NCBI GenBank assembly: GCA_900770275.1
Contig: CAAGJS010000054.1
Span: 1-11,650, forward strand
Length of the DNA stretch: 11,650 bases
Reading direction: 5' to 3'
From: Erysipelotrichaceae bacterium
GTDB lineage: Bacteria > Bacillota_I > Bacilli_A > Erysipelotrichales > Erysipelotrichaceae
Shown here in pieces: positions 1 through 6,477 of the stretch (positions within the stretch are counted from its first letter, which is position 1; the number at the start of each line of letters is the position of its first letter). The position numbers were made by a program, and so were the translations under genes. Below the pieces are notes generated by a model that made no database searches, had not been told where the DNA came from, and saw only the letters and a list, made by a program, of their open reading frames with translations.

Positions 1-3
1 AAC

Positions 4-447
4 ATGGAAACGATCCAGTGGGCAGCCGTGTTTACGGTTCTTTTGATGCTGTCTCTGGTGGATCTGCGCTCTTATATCATTCCGGATTGCAGTATTGTGA
101 GTCTTATTGTGATCCGGGGAGTGCTTCTTCCTTTTTCTGATCATTGGCAGGGACTTCTTATGGAGGGAATCTATGGTGGTGTTGTCCTTTTTTTGCTGAA
201 TTATCTTATGTCGCGGATACTGAAACACCTTCTTCATCAGGAGGTGCTTGGGGGTGGGGATCTGAAGCTGATGTTTGTGATGGGACTGTATCTTGGATCG
301 ATGCGCGGCTGTCTTGCGCTGCTTGTTTCATGCGGGGGCGGATTATTGTTTGTCTGCGGGATGAAAAAGCGGAGGATTCCGTTTGGGCCATGTCTTGCGA
401 TTGGGATGATGGTTGTCATTCTGCTTGGAGAGAATGTGATGTTATGA
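4..447 (+). CDS. A24-family prepilin peptidase (short, peptidase domain only)
   Basis: This is a membrane aspartic protease that cleaves the leader of type IV pilin-like or competence pseudopilin precursors at the inner face of the membrane. The 147-residue product is strongly hydrophobic with several membrane segments. It carries the two family aspartates: D20 in SLVDLRSYIIPD and D86 in the GxGD motif (LGGGDLKLM). Canonical PilD/ComC enzymes are about 250 residues and have an N-terminal cytoplasmic methyltransferase domain with Cys motifs. That domain is missing here, so only cleavage, not N-methylation, would be expected. The ATG lies 4 bases from the window edge, so its ribosome site cannot be inspected, and an upstream in-frame extension is possible. 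Pilin or com genes are not visible in the window and may lie upstream. The family call is confident; the exact start is less so. Confidence 0.85.
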   Translation: METIQWAAVFTVLLMLSLVDLRSYIIPDCSIVSLIVIRGVLLPFSDHWQGLLMEGIYGGVVLFLLNYLMSRILKHLLHQEVLGGGDLKLMFVMGLYLGSMRGCLALLVSCGGGLLFVCGMKKRRIPFGPCLAIGMMVVILLGENVML

Positions 448-664
448 ATTTTCAGAATCGAACGGCTTAAGAAGAAATGACTGACTGCCTTTAATGATGC
501 GGTGTCAGCGACCATTATGACGATTCCTTTGAAAAACAGCCGATAACATTTCAGTTTATGAAATCTGCACTTCAGAAGCGGTAATGTATAGAGCTCTTTC
601 CTGCAGATAGGATTCTGCTGTAAACAGAAGCCGGACGCGATCCGGTGCGTATGGAGGCGTATCA
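448..664 (+). other. Gene-free leader with small hairpins upstream of the EFR1-type gene
   Basis: I see no credible gene in these 217 bases; every plus-strand ORF is under about 10 codons. The stretch holds several short inverted repeats: ATTTCA/TGAAAT (548-553/559-564), TTCTG/CAGAA (613-617/625-629) and CCGGA/TCCGG (631-635/641-645). The last two are tandem and end 7 nt before the Shine-Dalgarno site GGAGG (653-657) of the next gene. None is followed by a T-run, so they are not typical terminators. A TTGAAA at 529-534 resembles a -35 box, but no matching -10 box stands at normal spacing. No known riboswitch class was recognised. Confidence 0.4.
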
Positions 665-1450
665 ATGATTTTCTATTTCACGGCAACAGGAAACAGCTTA
701 TATGCCGCAAGGAGCCTGGACAGCGATGCCTACAGCATCCCACAGGTATTAAGAACAAAGAAACGAGCCTTTCACAGTGCTTCCATCGGCATCGTCGCTC
801 CCATCTATGGTCATGAGATGCCGCAGATGGTGAAGCAGTTCATTCAGAGTTCCACCTTTGATACAGACTATCTCTATGTGATTCTTACCTATGGAAGACG
901 TCATGCCAATGCGGTCGAACTTGCGCAGAAGGTATTTGCAGAAAACGGACGATCCGCCGATTACATCCACACGCTTCTGATGGTTGATAACTTCCTGCCC
1001 GTCTTCGATATGGACGAAGAGCTTCAGCTTGATAAGAATGTGGAAGAGCAGCTGGATGCGATCCGCAATGACATCAATCAGAGATTACATTCGATTGAAC
1101 CGGTAACGGATCCTGACCGTCAGGTACATGCAGAGTATGTACAGTCCGTTTCCGGTCAACCGGAAACAATCTGGGCAGATTTCAATTTCACGGACCGCTG
1201 CATCGGCTGCGGCATCTGTACCAGGGTTTGTCCCGCCGGCTGTATTCACATGAAACATCATCGGGCAGTACGCAGCGGTGAAAACTGTCATGCCTGCATG
1301 GCGTGCATTCATGCCTGCCCCGAAATGGCCATCGAGATGAATCCGGTCCTTGGCCATGCAGAACCCAACCCACATGCAAGATACCGCAACGAAAATGTAT
1401 CCCTGAGCGATCTGGTGCAGGCCAACTGGCAGCATATGGATGAATTCTGA
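665..1450 (+). CDS. EFR1-type protein: flavodoxin-like domain plus two [4Fe-4S] clusters
   Basis: This is probably a cytoplasmic electron-transfer protein that combines an FMN-binding flavodoxin-like fold with a bacterial-type 2[4Fe-4S] ferredoxin. The N-terminus reads IFYFTATGNSLYAA (residues 2-15), the phosphate-binding loop typical of flavodoxin-like proteins. Near the C-terminus two CxxCxxCxxxC(P) motifs are complete: C179, C182, C185, C189 and C208, C211, C214, C218. A length of 261 residues is normal for this family. The ATG is preceded at 7 nt by GGAGG (653-657). The gene stands alone, with 217 bp before it and the kinase promoter after it, so its redox partner cannot be inferred. No visible terminator follows it. 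The domain call is strong; the physiological role is unknown. Confidence 0.88.
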   Translation: MIFYFTATGNSLYAARSLDSDAYSIPQVLRTKKRAFHSASIGIVAPIYGHEMPQMVKQFIQSSTFDTDYLYVILTYGRRHANAVELAQKVFAENGRSADYIHTLLMVDNFLPVFDMDEELQLDKNVEEQLDAIRNDINQRLHSIEPVTDPDRQVHAEYVQSVSGQPETIWADFNFTDRCIGCGICTRVCPAGCIHMKHHRAVRSGENCHACMACIHACPEMAIEMNPVLGHAEPNPHARYRNENVSLSDLVQANWQHMDEF

Positions 1451-1519
1451 ACCGGCAGAATATTAGTCACTTCGGGGCCCGTCGGCTGTTTTCCTATGAG
1501 GGCATATGCTCTGCACAAG

Positions 1520-1539
1520 CGTGTCTGGACACGTATAAT
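1520..1539 (+). promoter_or_regulatory. Putative promoter with palindromic operator for the deoxynucleoside kinase
   Basis: A perfect TATAAT (1534-1539) lies 34 bp before the kinase ATG. Directly against its 5' edge is the 14-bp perfect inverted repeat CGTGTC-TG-GACACG (1520-1533), which occupies the promoter spacer. A dyad there could be bound by a dimeric repressor or activator. No good -35 hexamer is visible at 16-18 bp, which would fit dependence on an activator but is only inference. The palindrome does not match a regulator site I recognise. Confidence 0.5.
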
Positions 1540-1573
1540 GGGACAGCTTACGCAACAAAGGAGATTTCTGGTG

Positions 1574-2272
1574 ATGATTATTATGTCGGGGACGATTGGA
1601 GCTGGAAAGTCCAATCTGACGAAGATTGTTTCGGAGCATCTTGGAACGAAACCGTTCTATGAACCGGTGGAGGAGAATCCGATTCTGCCGCTGTATTACA
1701 GCGATATGAAGCGATATGCGTTTCTGCTGCAGATCTATTTTCTCAATAAGCGTTTTCGGATGATCAAGCAGGCGATGGTCGATGACAACAATGTTCTGGA
1801 CCGCTCGATCTATGAAGATTCTCTGTTCTTTCATCTGAACGCAGAGAATGGCAACGTCACAAAGGAAGAAGTGGCGACCTATGATGATCTGCTGGACAAT
1901 ATGATGGAGGAACTGCCATACGCCGCCGCAAAGAAGGCACCGGACCTGCTGGTGCATATCGATGTAAGCCTCGACACGATGCTCAAAAGGATCAAGCAGA
2001 GAGGCCGGTCCTATGAGCAGATCGATCAGGATCCATCCCTTTTGGACTATTACAGGAGCCTTGTAGAGCATTACGGTCCCTGGTATGAAAACTATCATTA
2101 TTCGCCAAAGGTCCGAATCGATGGAGACCGCTACGACTTTGTTGGTAATCTGCAGGATCGTAAGATCGTACTTAAGATGATCGACGATGAGCTGCTGAAG
2201 ATCGGCAAGCTGACTTCCGTAGAATACGAGGTACTTCAGAATAAGCTCCAAAGTATACCGGCCTCGGACTGA
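1574..2272 (+). CDS. Deoxynucleoside kinase (dGK/dAK-type)
   Basis: This enzyme transfers phosphate from ATP to a purine (or broader range) deoxynucleoside in the salvage of DNA precursors in the cytoplasm. Numbered from the ATG at 1574, the 232-residue protein shows the P-loop GTIGAGKS (6-13), the substrate-site segment EPVEENP (30-36), the DRS motif at D76-R77-S78 within LDRSIYEDSLFF, and an Arg-rich LID (RIKQRGR, 139-145). These are hallmarks of the Bacillus/Lactobacillus/Mycoplasma deoxynucleoside kinase family. The reading frame is open back to an ATG at 1496, but that would add 26 unconserved residues and span the promoter. The AAAGGAG site at 1557-1563 supports ATG 1574, or the adjacent GTG 1571. 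Substrate preference (dAdo, dGuo or dCyd) cannot be read reliably from the sequence. It is monocistronic by appearance. Confidence 0.9.
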   Translation: MIIMSGTIGAGKSNLTKIVSEHLGTKPFYEPVEENPILPLYYSDMKRYAFLLQIYFLNKRFRMIKQAMVDDNNVLDRSIYEDSLFFHLNAENGNVTKEEVATYDDLLDNMMEELPYAAAKKAPDLLVHIDVSLDTMLKRIKQRGRSYEQIDQDPSLLDYYRSLVEHYGPWYENYHYSPKVRIDGDRYDFVGNLQDRKIVLKMIDDELLKIGKLTSVEYEVLQNKLQSIPASD

Positions 2273-2314
2273 AGGCATTCTTTCCGGGATCCACGGTTCG
2301 AGGATGACTGCCGG

Positions 2315-2323
2315 TGCTACAAT
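2315..2323 (+). promoter_or_regulatory. Extended -10 promoter of the MATE operon (apparently leaderless)
   Basis: TGcTACAAT is an extended -10 element whose last base lies 6 nt before the ATG at 2330. Normal start-site spacing puts transcription on the A of the ATG, so the mRNA would be leaderless. No Shine-Dalgarno sequence is present (the intervening bases are AGCTCC) and no strong -35 box is seen. Confidence 0.55.
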
Positions 2324-2329
2324 AGCTCC

Positions 2330-3673
2330 ATGAGTGAAGAAACATCGACATTGATGACAACGGGGGATTATCGTAAGAAGATTCTTCTTTTTACAATCCC
2401 TCTTTTTATTGGCAATCTGTTCCAGCAGCTGTATAACACGGCTGACTCACTGATTGTCGGAAACTATCTCGGGGCCCAGGCTCTGGCAGCTGTGAGCAGC
2501 GTCGGTTCGCTTGTCAATCTCTTTACGGGCTTCTTCCTTGGCTTTTCAACCGGTGCCGGCGTCATTATTGCGCGGCGCATCGGTGCAAATGACGCAAAGA
2601 AAACCGAAGCGGCGGTGCATACGGATACGGCGCTGGCATTGTTTTTCTGTGTGTTGATGACGGTTGTGGGTGTGGTGTTTTCGCGGCCGATGTTAATTGC
2701 GATGGGTACGCCGGATGATGTATTGCCGCTTGCGGTGAAGTATCTGACAATTTTCTTTGCCGGTATCAGCGGCCTGATTCTGTACAACTTCTTCACCGGC
2801 ATTCTGCAGGCGGCAGGGGATGCGAAACATCCGCTGTACTATCTGATCTTCTCGTCGTTGTTGAACATTGTGCTGGATATTGTGCTGATCCGCGTCTTTG
2901 GAATGGGTGTTGAAGGTGCAGCCTATGCGACGATCTTCGCCGAGATTCTGACATCCATTCTGGTGATGATCCGCTTGATGCGCAGCGATTCGCTGGTACA
3001 TCTCGACCTGAGAAGGATACGCTTTGATCCGGAATCGCTTCGTCAGATACTGAACTATGGTTTCCCAGGCGCTCTGCAGGGATGTGTCATCGATTTTTCC
3101 AATATTCTGATTCAGTCCTATATCAATGGCTTCGGTTCTTCCGCAATGGCGGGCATTGGTGCCGCTGTGAAGGCGGAGGGATTCATCTTCCTGCCGATTA
3201 CGTCGTTTGCCCTGGCTTTGACAACCTATGTGTCGCAGAACATGGGCGCAAAGGAATTTGACAGAGTGAAGAAAGGAATTCGCTTTGGAACGATTACGGC
3301 GATTATTGTCGTAGAGTCGCTTGGCATCCTGTTCTTCATCTTTTCGCCGCAGATCATTTCCATTTTCAGCAGTGATCCGGGTGTCATTGTCTATGGCGTT
3401 GGCCGTACCAGGGTGACGTCGCTGTTCTATTTTCTGGTTGGTTTTTCTCATATTGCCAGTGGCATTCTGCGCGGGCTTGGCAGGCCGCGGACGCCGATGG
3501 TCGTGATGCTTATGTGCTGGTGCCTGGTGCGTGTCGTCATTCTCTTTACGCTGGGCGAGGCGGTTCATGTGATTGAACTTGTCTATTGGATCTATCCGTT
3601 TACGTGGACGCTCAGCGGCCTTGTCTTTTATCCCTGCATTCGGAAAGCTGAAAAGGAGGAACTCCATGCCTGA
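2330..3673 (+). CDS. MATE-family multidrug/metabolite exporter
   Basis: This is an integral-membrane secondary transporter that exports drugs or metabolites using a Na+ or H+ gradient. At 447 residues it has the usual MATE length and about twelve hydrophobic segments in two MatE repeats (roughly residues 16-176 and 240-400). Characteristic stretches are the N-terminal IPLFIGNLFQQLYNTADSLI (residues 23-42) with the conserved Asp 39 in helix 1, and RGLGRPRTP near residues 381-389 in the second half. There is no ribosome-binding site; the ATG follows the promoter directly. It is the first gene of an operon: its stop overlaps the following HAD gene by 8 nt, and the SD for that gene lies inside its 3' end. 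The substrate is unknown. Sugar-related neighbours hint at, but do not prove, a role in exporting or detoxifying a sugar-derived compound. Confidence 0.92.
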   Translation: MSEETSTLMTTGDYRKKILLFTIPLFIGNLFQQLYNTADSLIVGNYLGAQALAAVSSVGSLVNLFTGFFLGFSTGAGVIIARRIGANDAKKTEAAVHTDTALALFFCVLMTVVGVVFSRPMLIAMGTPDDVLPLAVKYLTIFFAGISGLILYNFFTGILQAAGDAKHPLYYLIFSSLLNIVLDIVLIRVFGMGVEGAAYATIFAEILTSILVMIRLMRSDSLVHLDLRRIRFDPESLRQILNYGFPGALQGCVIDFSNILIQSYINGFGSSAMAGIGAAVKAEGFIFLPITSFALALTTYVSQNMGAKEFDRVKKGIRFGTITAIIVVESLGILFFIFSPQIISIFSSDPGVIVYGVGRTRVTSLFYFLVGFSHIASGILRGLGRPRTPMVVMLMCWCLVRVVILFTLGEAVHVIELVYWIYPFTWTLSGLVFYPCIRKAEKEELHA

Positions 3674-4346
3674 TTTTAAGACAGGAGTTGTATTTGATTT
3701 CAACGGTACGCTGTTCTTTGATTCCCCACTGCATGTTGTGGCATGGGACCAGACGGCACAGGCCATTGGCGCAGGACACGTCGATTCCCACACGATGGCG
3801 ACGGTTTATTCCGGTCTTCCCAATGCGGAGATTCTGAAGCTGATGAAGCCAGGAATGGATGATGCTTTTTACTCCTACTGGTCGCAATACAAGGAAGCTG
3901 CCTATCGTGAGGCGGTACTGGCCATTGAGGGTGGGGCGAAGCTGGCGCCGGGGGCGACAGAACTGTTCGATGCGTTGAAGAAGGAAGATATTCCCTTTAC
4001 CATTGCCAGTGCTTCCATCATCGAGAATATTCAGTTCTTCATTCAGGTATTTCATCTCGATCAGTGGATGGATCCGAAGACGATCGTCTATGATGATGGC
4101 AGCTACCGCGACAAGACGGCGATGTATGAGACGGCATATCAGCGTCTTGGAATTTCATCTGCCTACATCTTTGAGGATGCGGTCGCCGGACTTGATGCGG
4201 CATCGAAAGTACCTGGGGCGAAGATTCTTCTGATTGATTCGCCGGCACTGCGGCCGTATGTCGATCGCTATCCGGCATGTATCGGTACGGTTCGCGACTT
4301 TTATGAAGGAAGAAAGCGGCTCGAAGAAGAAGGTCTGCTTGCATAA
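3666..4346 (+). CDS. HAD-superfamily protein, beta-phosphoglucomutase-like, with DxN active-site motif
   Basis: This is a cytoplasmic HAD-fold protein of the class that includes beta-phosphoglucomutase and sugar-phosphate phosphatases. From the ATG at 3666 it has 226 residues. Motif I is FDFNGTLFFDS with nucleophile D11, but the usual second Asp is N13. Motif II is IASAS (Ser 115), motif III is Lys 140 in DKTAMY, and motif IV is FEDAVAGLDAA (E160, D161). The residues between motifs I and II form the helical C1 cap. The start is set by AGGAGG (3654-3659) six bases upstream, and it overlaps the MATE stop by 8 nt, so translation is probably coupled. An in-frame ATG at 3573 lies inside the MATE gene and is rejected. 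With N13, ordinary acid-base catalysis would be weakened, so the substrate and even the activity remain uncertain. Confidence 0.88.
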   Translation: MPDFKTGVVFDFNGTLFFDSPLHVVAWDQTAQAIGAGHVDSHTMATVYSGLPNAEILKLMKPGMDDAFYSYWSQYKEAAYREAVLAIEGGAKLAPGATELFDALKKEDIPFTIASASIIENIQFFIQVFHLDQWMDPKTIVYDDGSYRDKTAMYETAYQRLGISSAYIFEDAVAGLDAASKVPGAKILLIDSPALRPYVDRYPACIGTVRDFYEGRKRLEEEGLLA

Positions 4347-4364
4347 CAATTCATTGGAGGAGAT

Positions 4365-5147
4365 ATGAGCGAGTTTACGATTGACAATGGTTCCGTAACA
4401 TTAACCGTCAGCACGAAGGCATCGGAGATCCACGCGTTCCATAAGAACGGTGACCGGGAATGGATGTGGCAGGGGGATCCGAAGTACTGGTCCGGCCGCA
4501 ATCCGACCCTGTTTCCACTGGTCGGGTCGACTTATGACAAGATGCTCCATATCGGTGGAAAGACCTATCCGATTGGCAACCATGGCTTCGCACGTCATGC
4601 GGAGTTTGAAGGAACGAAAGTCGATGATGCGACGATTGAAATGGTGCTGCGGGATAGCGAAGAGACTCTGAAGCAGTATCCGTTCCACTTCGAGCTGAAG
4701 AATACTTACCATCTTTCCCGCAGCACGGTAACAATTACGACGACGGTACGCAACACGGGTGACGTTTCGATGCCATTCGGCCTTGGCTATCATCCGGCGT
4801 TCAATGTGCCTGACTATGCGAAGTATGCAATTCATTGCAGAAAGAATGATGCGGATGAAAAGGTGATCGCTCTTGATCCTGATGCGCTGGAGAAGACGAT
4901 CATCCTTGATCAGCCGGAATATACAGACTATTCATTGACGGATGGAACGGAAGGTATTTCGGTTCATGCGGAAGGCTATCCGTGGGTTGCGTTCTGGAGT
5001 CCGAAGGCTCCGTTTGTATGCATCGAGCCATGGTATACGCACACCGATTTTGAGAAGGTCGACGTTCCCTTTGAGAAGCGGGAAGGAATCCAGATACTTG
5101 AAGCAGGGTCATTGTGGTCGACTTCCTATCAGATCACTCTGCTTTAA
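4365..5147 (+). CDS. Aldose 1-epimerase-like protein (LacX/YeaD-type mutarotase family)
   Basis: This is a cytoplasmic beta-sandwich protein expected to interconvert the alpha and beta anomers of a hexose or hexose phosphate. The 260 residues match the short LacX-like branch; GalM proper is about 340. Family signatures are visible in order: RNPTLFPLVG (45-54), GNHGFARHAEF (71-81) with candidate catalytic H73, GYHPAFNVP (141-149) with H143, and CIEPW (219-223) where E221 corresponds to the general base of GalM. A near-ideal GGAGGAG (4356-4362) precedes the ATG. It lies 18 nt after the HAD gene and closes the MATE-HAD-epimerase operon. Pairing a mutarotase with a phosphoglucomutase-like HAD is sensible for sugar metabolism, but the natural sugar is not evident. 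Confidence 0.88.
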   Translation: MSEFTIDNGSVTLTVSTKASEIHAFHKNGDREWMWQGDPKYWSGRNPTLFPLVGSTYDKMLHIGGKTYPIGNHGFARHAEFEGTKVDDATIEMVLRDSEETLKQYPFHFELKNTYHLSRSTVTITTTVRNTGDVSMPFGLGYHPAFNVPDYAKYAIHCRKNDADEKVIALDPDALEKTIILDQPEYTDYSLTDGTEGISVHAEGYPWVAFWSPKAPFVCIEPWYTHTDFEKVDVPFEKREGIQILEAGSLWSTSYQITLL

Positions 5148-5180
5148 AAGCCATGATGCATCATCGGCATTACCGTAAGG

Positions 5181-5223
5181 AACAAAGAAAAAGGATCAGT
5201 TGAGGTGTGATTTCACCTGATCC
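5181..5223 (-). terminator. Intrinsic terminator for the minus-strand ATPase gene
   Basis: Read on the minus strand, GGATCAGGTG (5223-5214) can fold onto CTGATCC (5199-5193), with inner GTG/CAC pairing, and is followed by TTTTTCTTTGTT (5192-5181). On the plus strand no T-run follows, so it serves the leftward gene. Confidence 0.7.
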
Positions 5224-5253
5224 GGTATGGCTGATTATCCTGTAAAACAAAAG

Positions 5254-5308
5254 GATAGATTGATTTTCAGACTGCCATTTCGCGTTCGAATATCGATCTA
5301 TCTTTTTT
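5254..5308 (+). terminator. Intrinsic terminator closing the MATE operon, overlapping the ATPase stop
   Basis: GATAGATTGAT (5254-5264) pairs with ATCGATCTATC (5292-5302), eleven pairs including one G-U wobble, and TTTTTT follows (5303-5308). The loop is long (27 nt). An A-rich flank on the left gives a T-rich tail on the minus strand, so it may work both ways. Its right arm and T-run encode the last codons and the stop of the convergent ATPase. Confidence 0.65.
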
Positions 5309-6149
5309 CAGGGTCGAACAGTTCGCGGTACGGCTGAATGCAGGAAAGCTCACGCCAGTCCTTCACCTGTACAGGCGTACTGTCCATATCCAGAACCTGT
5401 GCCTGGGATAAGGCAAGAAAGAACGGTGAATGGGTTGCAATGACGAACTGACATCCGAAGAAGCGAACGCTGTCTTCGATATATTTTTTCATGGCCAGCT
5501 GACTTTCTGGTGACAGGCTGTTCTCGGGCTCATCAAGAAGGTATAATCCTTTGTCTTCTATTTCCTTTTCCCAGTATGCAAGGGCAGTTTCTCCATTGGA
5601 GTGCATGACAATATTACCGTTAGACAGGCGGGAGCGGATATATTTCGACTGGGACATGCGTCTTGCGTCTAACTGATTATGCAGCTGTTCGATGGTATTT
5701 TCATCGGAGCGGTAAAGGATACTCTTGCTGAACTTGCTGTTGAGATACTCTTCGGAAATCTCTTCCATTCGACGGTTTACGCCGCTGTTGATGGCTCGCT
5801 CCTCCAGCAGGACATCGAATACATCATCACTGGCAATGTACCTGATGACATAGGGGTGACCATTGACTTCAGCGTCGCAATGATCAACATATGCTGCCAG
5901 AATTTCTTCAGGTTCTTCTTTATGCTGAAACTCTGCTTTCAGCTTCATCCCCATCACCCTGAGAAGGGTCGTCTTTCCGCATCCATTGGCACCGGACAGA
6001 ACCGTAATCGGTGCACAGTTTATCTCGGTAAGTCCCTTTTCCGGAAACAGACGTAAAGGGTAATCGCTGTTATGGATGTTGCTGCTCTGGCACCAGATCC
6101 AATGTTCGTCGTTTTCACTGGGAAGCCTGAAAGAAAGAAGATAAACCAT
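5298..6149 (-). CDS. AAA/ABC-type ATPase of the COG3910 class, unknown function
   Basis: This is a soluble, stand-alone ATPase with an ABC-like nucleotide-binding fold. Its 283 residues contain Walker A GANGCGKTT (53-61), an ABC-signature-like MHSNGE (182-187), Walker B LYLLDEPENSLSP (202-214, catalytic E207) and the switch histidine H240 in IATHSPF. No transmembrane segment or fused nuclease domain is seen. Relatives are annotated only as predicted ATPases; some ATPases with this architecture belong to phage-defence pairs, but no partner gene (nuclease, TOPRIM or reverse transcriptase) is adjacent. The ATG at 6149 is the first start codon of the frame. No Shine-Dalgarno precedes it; a TATGAT stands 6 nt upstream. 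It is flanked by the convergent sugar operon and the divergent riboswitch-controlled ribU. The specific function is unknown. Confidence 0.85.
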   Translation of the reverse strand: MVYLLSFRLPSENDEHWIWCQSSNIHNSDYPLRLFPEKGLTEINCAPITVLSGANGCGKTTLLRVMGMKLKAEFQHKEEPEEILAAYVDHCDAEVNGHPYVIRYIASDDVFDVLLEERAINSGVNRRMEEISEEYLNSKFSKSILYRSDENTIEQLHNQLDARRMSQSKYIRSRLSNGNIVMHSNGETALAYWEKEIEDKGLYLLDEPENSLSPESQLAMKKYIEDSVRFFGCQFVIATHSPFFLALSQAQVLDMDSTPVQVKDWRELSCIQPYRELFDPEKR

Positions 6150-6155
6150 AACCAG

Positions 6156-6161
6156 ATCATA
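6156..6161 (-). promoter_or_regulatory. Possible -10 box of the ATPase gene (leaderless arrangement)
   Basis: On the minus strand TATGAT ends 6 nt before the ATG, the same spacing as in the MATE promoter. No -35 hexamer or TG extension is visible, and an overlapping TATTCT a few bases upstream could be used instead, so the call is weak. Confidence 0.3.
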
Positions 6162-6267
6162 GAATAGAACCTTTTTGCTCTGGGGGAATATGGCCGGTTG
6201 CCGAAAGGAAGGCGGGATCTGGAAATATGGGGCTGAACATATTCATTCTGTTTATGCATCATATTGC

Positions 6268-6295
6268 TTTACATTGTCTGAAGTTATGCTAGGAT
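6268..6295 (+). promoter_or_regulatory. Promoter of the FMN riboswitch-ribU transcript
   Basis: TTTACA (6268-6273) matches the -35 consensus at five of six positions. A 16-bp spacer leads to TAGGAT (6290-6295), which carries the extended TG at 6287-6288. Transcription would begin at about 6302, just before the riboswitch aptamer. Confidence 0.75.
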
Positions 6296-6305
6296 AACTT
6301 CAGAT

Positions 6306-6418
6306 AAATTCTCAGGGCGGGGCGTACTTCCCCACCGGCGGTATACCCCGCGAGCCAAATTGGCATGAGCTGGTGAAACTCCAGCGGCGACAGTAAAGTC
6401 TGGATGAAAGAGATATTT
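6306..6418 (+). promoter_or_regulatory. FMN riboswitch (RFN element)
   Basis: This is an RNA aptamer that binds flavin mononucleotide and shuts off the downstream riboflavin transporter when flavin is plentiful. The conserved core is easily read: CTCAGGGCGGGG (6311-6322), CCCACCGGCGGTA (6331-6343), CCCGCGAGCC (6347-6356), GGTGAAACTCCAG (6372-6384) and AGTCTGGATGAAAGAGA (6397-6413). The closing helix P1 pairs AAATTCTC (6306-6313) with GAGA and ATTT (6410-6418, one bulged T). A terminator hairpin follows, so control is most likely by transcription attenuation, as is usual in Bacillota. Confidence 0.96.
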
Positions 6419-6427
6419 GATCAACCC

Positions 6428-6456
6428 GGAGGCTTTATCCTATTGCCTCCTTTTTT
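6428..6456 (+). terminator. Riboswitch-controlled intrinsic terminator
   Basis: GGAGGC (6428-6433) pairs perfectly with GCCTCC (6445-6450) around an 11-nt loop, and TTTTTT follows. It stands 9 nt after the aptamer and 21 nt before the ribU start, the position of an expression platform. I could not identify a clear antiterminator helix by eye. Confidence 0.85.
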
Positions 6457-6477
6457 GTGGGGCCAGGGGAGAAAACC

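Noticed and set aside
237..665. A 142-codon minus-strand ORF covering the 448-664 gap
   Set aside because: It overlaps the prepilin peptidase antisense over most of that gene's 3' half. It shows no recognisable domain and has no convincing ribosome site.
1463..2278. A 271-codon minus-strand ORF
   Set aside because: It is antisense to the deoxynucleoside kinase, whose P-loop and DRS motifs are intact.
2693..3793. A 366-codon minus-strand ORF
   Set aside because: It is antisense to the clear MATE and HAD genes. Its composition (rich in Arg, His, Gln, Asn) is typical of a shadow of membrane-protein codons.
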